A DNA stretch of 64,000 bases from JAICSD01 sp963836665 (GTDB taxonomy: Bacteria; Acidobacteriota; Vicinamibacteria; Vicinamibacterales; 2-12-FULL-66-21). Below the pieces are notes generated by a model that did not search any database, was not told the DNA's origin, and saw only the letters and a program-made list of their open reading frames with translations. Positions within the stretch are counted from its first letter, which is position 1, and each line of letters begins with the position of its first letter. The translations under genes and the position numbers were made by a program. Shown here piece after piece: positions 57,726 to 64,000 of this stretch. Location: NCBI GenBank assembly GCA_963836665.1, contig CAWIKL010000001.1, forward strand, positions 1,240,001-1,304,000, read 5' to 3'.

Positions 57726-58891
57726 CGGCGGGCTTCCTCGGCGCGCTGCGCCGTCTCGATCGAGGCGCCGGGCAGCGCTCCGGCCGCCGGCGCATCCTGG
57801 TCGACGCGCGAACTCCGGTCAACTTCACGATGGTCGCGCCGGTCTACCGCGCGATGGCCGCCGACCCGCGGATCGCGTTCTCCTTCACTGCCAGCGAGGA
57901 GCCGCGGCGGTTGCGCGACATTTACCACGAAGCGCCAGGGATCACACTGGTGACGTCCGCGCGGGCGCGGTTCATGCGCTTCGACGCGTACCTGGCGTCC
58001 GATTTCATGTGGCAGCCACTCCTGCGCGGTACCTGCCGGATCCAGACCTTTCACGGCGTCGCCGGCAAGTATGGCTTCGACGCGCCGACGACGTCGATGC
58101 GCGCCTGGCATCGCCTCTTCTTCGTCAACGAGCGGCGACTGCGCAACTTCGTCGCCACGGGCGCGATCGATCCGGGCAGCGGAGCCATCCGCCTGGTCGG
58201 GTTGCCCAAGGCGGACGCGCTGGTCAACGGCAGCTGGACCCGGGAGTCCGTGCTCGAGCCGCTCCGCCTCGATCCGTCGTTGCCAACGATCCTGTATGCG
58301 CCAACCTGGTCGCCGGCCTCCTCGCTCAATGCGATGGGGCTCGACCTGATCAACCGGCTCATGGACGCGTGGTCCGGCGCGGTGAACCTGATCGTGAAGC
58401 TGCACGATCGCTCGCGCGACATCCGCGCGCAGTATTCGGGCGGCGTCGACTGGGTCACGGCGATCGAGCCCGCGCTGCGACGGCGGACGGGGGTGATCGC
58501 CGCGGGTCACGACATCTCCCCGTATCTCGCGGCGGCCGACTTGATGGTGACCGATCACAGCTCGGCCGGTTTCGAGTTCCTGCTGCGCGACCGTCCGATC
58601 GTGCGCATTGACTGTCCGGATCTGATCGAGCTGGCCAACGTCCATCCCGACTACGTCTCGCTACTGGCGTCCGTCTCCGACTCGGCGTCCGGGCTCGACG
58701 ACGTCGTGGCGACGATCGAGAGGGCGCTGGCGACACCGGATCGGCTCAGCGACACGCGCCGCGCGGTCGCTGCCGACCTCTTCTACCGTCCCGGCGGCGC
58801 GACGGCGCGGGCGGTACGGCAGATCTACGAGGCGATCGACCTGGAGCCGATGCCGGCGACGGTTGCCGAGGAGGTCGCGTGCCGGCCGTAA
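57722..58891 (+). CDS. CDP-glycerol glycerophosphotransferase-like protein 1
   Basis: A 389-aa GT-B-type enzyme related to teichoic acid primases/polymerases (TagB/TagF). Conserved blocks: FHGVAGKYGFDAP (with catalytic His), YAPTWSPASS, IVKLHDRSRD, and DISPYLAAADLMVTDHSSAGFEFLLRDRPIVRID, whose TDHSS-type motif binds the CDP moiety. The C-terminal helix ends near VACRP. It may add glycerol-phosphate or a sugar-phosphate to the EPS. It overlaps the preceding gene by four and the next by 13 bases. Confidence 0.82.
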   Translation: MTAGFLGALRRLDRGAGQRSGRRRILVDARTPVNFTMVAPVYRAMAADPRIAFSFTASEEPRRLRDIYHEAPGITLVTSARARFMRFDAYLASDFMWQPLLRGTCRIQTFHGVAGKYGFDAPTTSMRAWHRLFFVNERRLRNFVATGAIDPGSGAIRLVGLPKADALVNGSWTRESVLEPLRLDPSLPTILYAPTWSPASSLNAMGLDLINRLMDAWSGAVNLIVKLHDRSRDIRAQYSGGVDWVTAIEPALRRRTGVIAAGHDISPYLAAADLMVTDHSSAGFEFLLRDRPIVRIDCPDLIELANVHPDYVSLLASVSDSASGLDDVVATIERALATPDRLSDTRRAVAADLFYRPGGATARAVRQIYEAIDLEPMPATVAEEVACRP

Positions 58892-59841
58892 CGGTGATCA
58901 TGCCGGCGTATAACGTCGAGCCGTACATCGGCGAGGCGCTCCGCTCGGCGCTGGCGCAAACGTTCATCGACCTGGAAGTCATCGTGGTCGACGACGGGTC
59001 GACCGATGGGACGGCGGAGGTGGCGGCCGATGTCGCGGCGGCGGACCCGCGCGTGCGTTTGGTGCGGCAGGAAAACCGCGGTCTCGCGGGGGCGCGCAAC
59101 ACCGCGCTGCGGATGGCACGCGGCGCCGTGTTCGCACTGCTCGACAGCGACGACCTGTGGGAGCCGGAGTTCCTGGCCGAGCAACTGGCCGTCCTGCGGG
59201 CGCGGCCCGACGTCGACATCGTCACCGGCAACGGCTGGATGATGGGAGGCGCGCGGGACGGCGAGCTGGCGCGCCCGTGGCCGGATCTGCGGCAGACGCC
59301 GGAGCTGGCGGTGATTCTCGGCGACGAGCGCTCGGTGTTCGTGATGTCGGTGTTCCGGCGCCACGTCTACGAGATCGTCGGCTGCTTCGACGAGGCGCTG
59401 CGGACCAACGAGGACTACGACTTCTGGCTGCGCGCCGCCATCTCCGGCTGCCGCTTCGCGCGCAACGATCGTCCACTCGGGCACTACCGCGTCCGCAGCG
59501 ACAGCCTGTCGGCCAGTGAAATGCGCATGCTGCGCGGCATCCTGATCGTCTACGCCAAGGTCCGTCCGCTCGTGGCCGGGCGCGCGCGCGAGCTCGACAT
59601 CCTGGACGCGCAGATGGAGCGCTTCCACACCGAGTGGCTGGCGGCGGAAGCGCGCGTGGCGCTCGAGACCAGCGATTTTCGCGCCGCGCGCGAGCATCTC
59701 GACCGACTCCACGCCCGGCGCGGGGGCGCCGTGCTCGTCGTGGCGCGGGTGCTGGCCCGGCTGGCACCGCGGACGCTGGCGCGCATCTATGGCTTCCGCC
59801 GCTCGCGCATTGCCGCGGCCTCCGGGCCGCTGCTGCCGTGA
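58879..59841 (+). CDS. Family 2 glycosyltransferase
   Basis: A 320-aa cytoplasmic GT-A enzyme. VTVIMPAYNVEPYIGEALRSAL, VIVVDDGSTDGTAEV (nucleotide-binding Asp), and the metal-binding block FALLDSDDLWEPEFL are present; TNEDYDFWLRAA is the acceptor-side ED motif. GTG start, 13-base overlap with the TagF-like gene. The specific linkage is unknown. A C-terminal Arg-rich tail (ARVLARLAPRTLARIYGFRRSR) may contact membrane. Confidence 0.9.
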   Translation: MPAVTVIMPAYNVEPYIGEALRSALAQTFIDLEVIVVDDGSTDGTAEVAADVAAADPRVRLVRQENRGLAGARNTALRMARGAVFALLDSDDLWEPEFLAEQLAVLRARPDVDIVTGNGWMMGGARDGELARPWPDLRQTPELAVILGDERSVFVMSVFRRHVYEIVGCFDEALRTNEDYDFWLRAAISGCRFARNDRPLGHYRVRSDSLSASEMRMLRGILIVYAKVRPLVAGRARELDILDAQMERFHTEWLAAEARVALETSDFRAAREHLDRLHARRGGAVLVVARVLARLAPRTLARIYGFRRSRIAAASGPLLP

Positions 59842-60800
59842 CGGCGATGAAGTTCTCGGTGGTCATCGCGACCCACAACCGCGCCGACGATCTGCGCGCG
59901 ACGCTGGCGAGCGTGGCCAGGCTGCGGCCGGAGGGCGACTGGGAGACGATCGTCGTCGACAACAATTCCACCGACGGCACGCGGGCGGTCGTCGAGGAGG
60001 CGGCAGGGACGTTTCCGGTGCCGCTGCGTTACCTGTTCGAGCGGGAACAGGGACGGAGCCCGGCCCTGAATGCCGGCATCCGTCTTTCGCAGGGGTCGAT
60101 CATCGCGACGACCGACGACGACGTGCGGGTGGAGCCGGACTGGCTGAACCGCGCCGCCGACGGTCTCGAGCGCTTGCATTGCGACTACATCGGTGGGCGG
60201 GTGCTGCCGATCTGGGGAGCGGCGCCGCCGCCGTGGCTGCCCAATCGCGCCGGCAAGCATTGGGCGGTGATCGCGCTGCTCGACTACGGCACGCAGCCGA
60301 TTGAGTTCGGCGCGCGCGTACCGCTCGGCGTGAACATGGCGTTCCGCCGTGAGGCGCTGGATCGTGCCGGCCTGTTCGATCCGCAGACCGGGCGAAAAGC
60401 CGGAACGCTGCTCGGCCAGGAGGTGCGCGAATGGTGCATCCGGGCACGTGCCGCCGGGGTGCGCGGCTTCTATGTGCCCGAGTTGGCGGTGCGCCACATC
60501 ATTCCAGCGTCGCGCCTGACCAAGAGTTATTTCCGGCGCTGGTTCTACTGGCGCGGCATCAGCCGGGCGCGCCTCTACGAACAGGCCGGGCTCGACATGG
60601 AAGCGCCCGAGCAGACCACGCTCGACTTCCGCGAGGTGCCGCACGTGCTCGGGGTGCCGCGCTATCTCTATCGAAAGGCGCTGGCGAACGCCGCGGCGAG
60701 CGTGAAGGCGATAGTGCGGCGCGACGCCGTGGCCGCCTTCGAGCACGAGTTGTGGGTCTGGTTCTTCGCCGGCATTCTCCGGCAGCGCGCACTGCGATGA
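59838..60800 (+). CDS. Family 2 glycosyltransferase
   Basis: A 320-aa GT-A enzyme: FSVVIATHNRADDLRATLASV, TIVVDNNSTDGTRAVV, LNAGIRLSQGSIIATTDDDVRVEP (metal DDD), PLGVNMAFRRE and GQEVREWCIRARAAG. It closely resembles the GT2 at 61,969 in order and wording (TDDDVRVEP, PLG-NMA-RR, HIIPASRLT), so those two are probable paralogues. A GTG start overlaps the previous stop by four bases; ATG 59847 is an alternative. Confidence 0.88.
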   Translation: MTAMKFSVVIATHNRADDLRATLASVARLRPEGDWETIVVDNNSTDGTRAVVEEAAGTFPVPLRYLFEREQGRSPALNAGIRLSQGSIIATTDDDVRVEPDWLNRAADGLERLHCDYIGGRVLPIWGAAPPPWLPNRAGKHWAVIALLDYGTQPIEFGARVPLGVNMAFRREALDRAGLFDPQTGRKAGTLLGQEVREWCIRARAAGVRGFYVPELAVRHIIPASRLTKSYFRRWFYWRGISRARLYEQAGLDMEAPEQTTLDFREVPHVLGVPRYLYRKALANAAASVKAIVRRDAVAAFEHELWVWFFAGILRQRALR

Positions 60801-61972
60801 CGCTGCTGCGCCGCTTGACGCCTGTCGTGCATCGGTTCGACCACGCAATCGGCCGACTGTCGCCCCACCGCGACGTGCTGGTGGAACTGCGGACGCCGGT
60901 GTATCACGCCGTCCTGGCCCCGATCGCCGACGCGCTGTCGGCGACAGCGGGCGTGCGCGTGTGGTACACGGGCGAACAGCCGGAGCGCGTGCGCGGGCTG
61001 GTGCCGGAAGGACAGTTCCTTCGGCACGCGGATGTCGAGTGGCGCCGCTTCGACTTGTATCTGAACGGCGATCCGTGGGCGGCGGCACGGTTGCGCCGCT
61101 GCGCCCACCGGGTCAATTTCTTTCATGGCGTGGCCGGCAAGTACGATCTCGACAGTCCGGCCGGCTTGCCGCTCGACTTCGAGTCCTACGATCGCGTCGC
61201 CTTCATCAACCGCGACCGCCTGGCGCGCTATCTGGAGGCGGGCATCGTCACGCCGCAACAGGCGGCGCTCGTCGGCTATCCCAAGCTCGATCGCCTGGCC
61301 GCGGGCGGCTTCGACGCGGCGGCGATCCGTGCGGCGGCCGGACTCGAGCCCGGGGGGCCCGTCGTGCTCTACGCGCCAACGTACTCCGAGGCCTCGTCGC
61401 TGCACCTAGCCGGCGAAGCGATCGTCGAGTCGCTGGTCGCAGCCGGGTTCGGCGTGATCGTCAAGCTGCACGATCGATCGCTCGACCCCGATCCACGCTA
61501 CAACGCGGGCATCGACTGGCGCGCCAGATTCGCGGCACTCGTGCAGCGGGCCGGGCCGGGCCGGCTGCACTTCGCCGAAGTGGCCGACGCGTCGCCCCTG
61601 CTCGCGGCAGCCGCGGTGATGATCACCGATCACAGCTCCGTCGGCTTCGAATACCTGGTGCTCGATCGACCGCTCATCGTCTTCGACGCGCCCGACCTGG
61701 CAGGCGCGGCGCGCATCAATCCCGAAAAAGTGACGCTTCTCCGCAGCGCGGCGACCGTCGTCCGCACCGCCGACGAAGCCGCCCGCGCAGCGGCGCATGC
61801 CGTGGCCGATCCCGGCGCGCTCAGCGCGGCACGACGCCGCGTGGCCTCGGAGTTGTTCCATGAGCCTGGCGGCGCCACGGGCCGGGCGGTCGCGCTGTTG
61901 CGACACCTGCTCGATTACGGCCGCGTCACGACACCCCTCACCCGTCGAGGCGAAACGGAGAGCTTGAGGTGA
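60797..61972 (+). CDS. CDP-glycerol glycerophosphotransferase-like protein 2
   Basis: A 391-aa TagF/TagB-like enzyme related to the one at 57,722. Blocks are NFFHGVAGKYDLDSP, YAPTYSEASSLHL, VIVKLHDRSLDP, ASPLLAAAAVMITDHSSVGFEYLVLDRPLIVFDAP. The N-terminal part is distinct. Two such enzymes with three GT2 proteins in one operon suggest a repeat unit with two phosphodiester links or one link and a linker step. ATGA overlap with the preceding gene. Confidence 0.82.
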   Translation: MTLLRRLTPVVHRFDHAIGRLSPHRDVLVELRTPVYHAVLAPIADALSATAGVRVWYTGEQPERVRGLVPEGQFLRHADVEWRRFDLYLNGDPWAAARLRRCAHRVNFFHGVAGKYDLDSPAGLPLDFESYDRVAFINRDRLARYLEAGIVTPQQAALVGYPKLDRLAAGGFDAAAIRAAAGLEPGGPVVLYAPTYSEASSLHLAGEAIVESLVAAGFGVIVKLHDRSLDPDPRYNAGIDWRARFAALVQRAGPGRLHFAEVADASPLLAAAAVMITDHSSVGFEYLVLDRPLIVFDAPDLAGAARINPEKVTLLRSAATVVRTADEAARAAAHAVADPGALSAARRRVASELFHEPGGATGRAVALLRHLLDYGRVTTPLTRRGETESLR

Positions 61973-62982
61973 CGGCACCGCTCGACGCCACGGTCCTGAT
62001 CGCGACCTACAACCGCGCCTCGTTCCTGGATCAGACCCTGCAGTCGATGCGCGCGCTGACGGTCGCCCCCGGCCGCGCCTGGGAGGTCATGGTCGTCGAC
62101 AACAACTCGCGCGACGAGACGCGCCTGGTCGTCGAGCGGCAGGCGCACGACTTCCCGGTGGCGCTGACCTACCTGTTCGAGGCGGTCCAGGGACGGTCGA
62201 GCGCGCTGAATACCGGGATCGCGGCGGCGCGCGGCACGGTCATCGCGATGACCGACGACGACGTGCGGGTTGAGCCGGGATGGCTCGACGCGGCGTGCGA
62301 CGCGCTGACCGGCGGGGACGCCGGATACGCAGGCGGCCCGGTGCGCCCGATCTGGGAAACGCCGCCACCGCACTGGCTCGACCTCGACCGCGGCGATCTC
62401 TGGGGCACGATCGCGATTCAGGATCACGGGGAGAGCGGCTTCGTCTACGAGGAACGCCAGAAGGTGCCGCTCGGCGCCAACATGGCGGTGCGCCGAGCGG
62501 TGTTCGACACAACCGGCGGGTTTCGTGCCGATCTCGGCCGGACGAGCGGACGGCTTCTGCTCGGGCAGGAAGTGCCGGAACTGTTGCTGCGCGCGCGTGC
62601 GGACGGTTTCCGCGGGCGCTACGTGCCTGCGATGCAGGTCCACCACCACATCCCGTCTTCGCGGCTGACGCGGCGGTACTTCCGGCGCTGGTGGTTCGGC
62701 AAAGGCGTGTCGCGGGCGGCGCTCGAGCGCATCCAGCCGATCACCGAGCTGGGCCTCGATCTGCGGCGTACCCCGCATGTGCTCGGACTGCCGCGCTACA
62801 TGTACGGGAGCGCGCTCGGCGACGCGGCCGGTTACGCGCTGAACGCCGTCCGCGGGCGTGCCGCGGAGGCGTTCAGGCACGAAATGATGCTGGCGTACTT
62901 CGCGGGCTACGCGCGGGCCCGCTGGTCCGGAGCTACTGCACCGAGAAGGTGGTCAGCACCGGCCGGTGGTCGCTTGGCGTGA
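61969..62982 (+). CDS. Family 2 glycosyltransferase
   Basis: A 337-aa GT-A enzyme, paralogue of the GT2 at 59,838: TVLIATYNRASFLDQTLQSM, VMVVDNNSRDETRLVV, IAMTDDDVRVEPGWLDA, PLGANMAVRRAVF, GQEVPELLLRARADG, HHHIPSSRLTRRYFRRWWFG. GTG start with four-base overlap. The last 20 residues (ARWSGATAPRRWSAP...) run 50 bases into the converging endonuclease-like gene and may be less conserved. It ends the EPS operon. Confidence 0.87.
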   Translation: MTAPLDATVLIATYNRASFLDQTLQSMRALTVAPGRAWEVMVVDNNSRDETRLVVERQAHDFPVALTYLFEAVQGRSSALNTGIAAARGTVIAMTDDDVRVEPGWLDAACDALTGGDAGYAGGPVRPIWETPPPHWLDLDRGDLWGTIAIQDHGESGFVYEERQKVPLGANMAVRRAVFDTTGGFRADLGRTSGRLLLGQEVPELLLRARADGFRGRYVPAMQVHHHIPSSRLTRRYFRRWWFGKGVSRAALERIQPITELGLDLRRTPHVLGLPRYMYGSALGDAAGYALNAVRGRAAEAFRHEMMLAYFAGYARARWSGATAPRRWSAPAGGRLA

Positions 62983-64000
62983 CGCCGTTGGCGTCACGCG
63001 TGTCGTAGACCTGCGACGACACCACACTGAGGTTCGCGGCACCCTTCGAGTAGAAGATGTAGTCGATGCGGCCGCTCTTGGTCTCGCCGTTGTTGCCCGA
63101 GAAGGCCACCGCCGTTCCGCTCGCCGCCGCCACCGCCCACGAGTCGTCATAGAGCGAATCGTAGTGGGCGATCGACGACTGGTCGGGCCACGCGTTCATG
63201 TCGCCGGTGATGATGCGGTTCTCGGGTTGCGGTGCCGCCCAGGTCGTGACCTCGGTGGCCTGGGTCAGGCGCAGCGTGGCGTCATAGGGATCGAGATGGG
63301 TCGAGATCAGCGTGATGTCGCGGTTGTTGACGGTGATCTGCGCCATGGCGATGCTGCGATCGGCGTTGTGCACGAGCTCGTAGCGGTCGAGGATCTGGAT
63401 CGGATAGGTCGAGAGGATCAGGTTGCCCTTGCCGCTGGACGTCCACTGGCCGAATTCCTGCGCGAAGACGTAGTACCAGGTCTTGCCCGTCTTCTGCTGC
63501 AGCAGCGACCTGTAGACCTCGGGCTGGTCCTGGTTGCCCCAGGAATCGTTCTTCTCGATCTCGTTGAACATGACGACGTCCGGATTGAACGAGGCTGCCC
63601 ACGTCGCGAGCCGATTCGGGTCGTAGACGTTATCGGTCCCGTAGCCGCCGTGGTGCGTATTCCACTGCAGCACGCGCAGCGTCGTGCCGCTGCTCGGCGG
63701 CGGCGGCGGCGGGCCTGGCGGGGGGGTGGGGCTTGGCGACGAGCCGCCGCTGATCGACGCCGACGTGACCGACCCGCCCGGGGTGGCCAAACTGGCGTCG
63801 ACGACCAGCGCTCCTGACGCCGGCACCTTGCTCGTATAGACGACTGCGCCGTTGCGGTAGTAGCTGACCGTGGTCCCGGAGAGGGCGATCGTGAAGACAT
63901 CGGACGAGGCAAACGTGCCGTCGGTGCGATAGGTATTCCCCTCGCGCACTTCCCACGCCGAGCCGCCGCTGAACTTGAAGGCGTAGTTGATGGTCGGTGT
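62933..64000 (-). CDS. Endonuclease/exonuclease/phosphatase-fold protein, N-terminus cut by window edge
   Basis: A partial secreted-type protein whose N-terminal part continues beyond base 64,000. The visible N-terminal 120 residues form a beta-sandwich-like domain (KFSGGSAWEVREGNTYRTDG) followed by a Pro/Ser linker (PTPPPGPPPPPP). The catalytic EEP domain then shows WNTHHGG, MFNEIEKND (metal Glu), STHLDPYD, GDMNAWP (D-x-N), DYIFYS and SDHRPVL (catalytic His). This is the DNase I-like fold of nucleases and phosphatases. It is on the opposite strand to the EPS genes and is probably separate from them. Confidence 0.84.
   Translation of the reverse strand, partial: TPTINYAFKFSGGSAWEVREGNTYRTDGTFASSDVFTIALSGTTVSYYRNGAVVYTSKVPASGALVVDASLATPGGSVTSASISGGSSPSPTPPPGPPPPPPSSGTTLRVLQWNTHHGGYGTDNVYDPNRLATWAASFNPDVVMFNEIEKNDSWGNQDQPEVYRSLLQQKTGKTWYYVFAQEFGQWTSSGKGNLILSTYPIQILDRYELVHNADRSIAMAQITVNNRDITLISTHLDPYDATLRLTQATEVTTWAAPQPENRIITGDMNAWPDQSSIAHYDSLYDDSWAVAAASGTAVAFSGNNGETKSGRIDYIFYSKGAANLSVVSSQVYDTRDANGVTPSDHRPVLTTFSVQ

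Overview
The window is about 64 kb of GC-rich bacterial DNA. It most resembles a Gram-negative member of the Acidobacteriota, probably Vicinamibacteria. That placement is inferred from gene content: an ABC-less MacB/FtsX orphan permease, an ECF sigma factor next to a Ser/Thr kinase with TPRs, bacillithiol genes, a DUF4342 protein, an M20 secreted amidohydrolase, and a sortilin-like repeat protein. No rRNA, confident tRNA, transposase or CRISPR array was seen.

Bases 1-34,000 are mixed housekeeping and accessory genes. In order these are: hisS (cut by the window edge), a CLC channel/antiporter, a TPR protein, an M20 hydrolase, the orphan permease, a receiver-like protein, moaA, a FUSC transporter, a flavoprotein reductase, a Gfo/Idh/MocA oxidoreductase, a large BNR-repeat protein, two paralogous secreted proteins, bshA-bshB1, a GH39 hydrolase, the sigma factor/kinase pair, a Tes-like radical SAM enzyme, msrQ-msrP, a soluble histidine kinase, a methyltransferase and a beta-helix protein.

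Bases 34,100-63,000 form one exopolysaccharide (EPS) locus. It opens with a small PEP-CTERM-like protein and a sigma54 response regulator. A 900-bp repeat array follows, then a second sigma54 activator behind a good sigma54 promoter. Next comes a tightly coupled operon: a GGDEF-like protein, Wza-type export protein, outer-membrane barrel, GumC-type chain-length protein, BY-kinase, phosphoglycosyltransferase, flippase, nucleotidyltransferase, YvcK/CofD protein, ExeA-type ATPase, nucleotide-sugar dehydrogenase and a GT2. A minus-strand module (acyl carrier protein, deacetylase, unknown protein, FkbH) and a plus-strand operon (ligase, TagF-like, GT2, GT2, TagF-like, GT2) diverge from a 230-bp region. 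That region holds two nearly identical, back-to-back sigma54 promoters. The gene set suggests a Wzx/Wzy-type polymer under sigma54 control, decorated with glycerol-phosphate and perhaps glyceryl or phosphocholine groups. The gene types are those seen in exosortase (XrtA) EPS loci, but no exosortase is in the window.

Six genes (moaA, the BNR protein, the second secreted paralogue, the kinase, fkbH and the ligase) are each broken by a 1-2 base indel, and the two reading frames are otherwise perfectly conserved. This density suggests residual sequencing indels rather than real gene decay. Those six are annotated as full-length genes with the break positions given.
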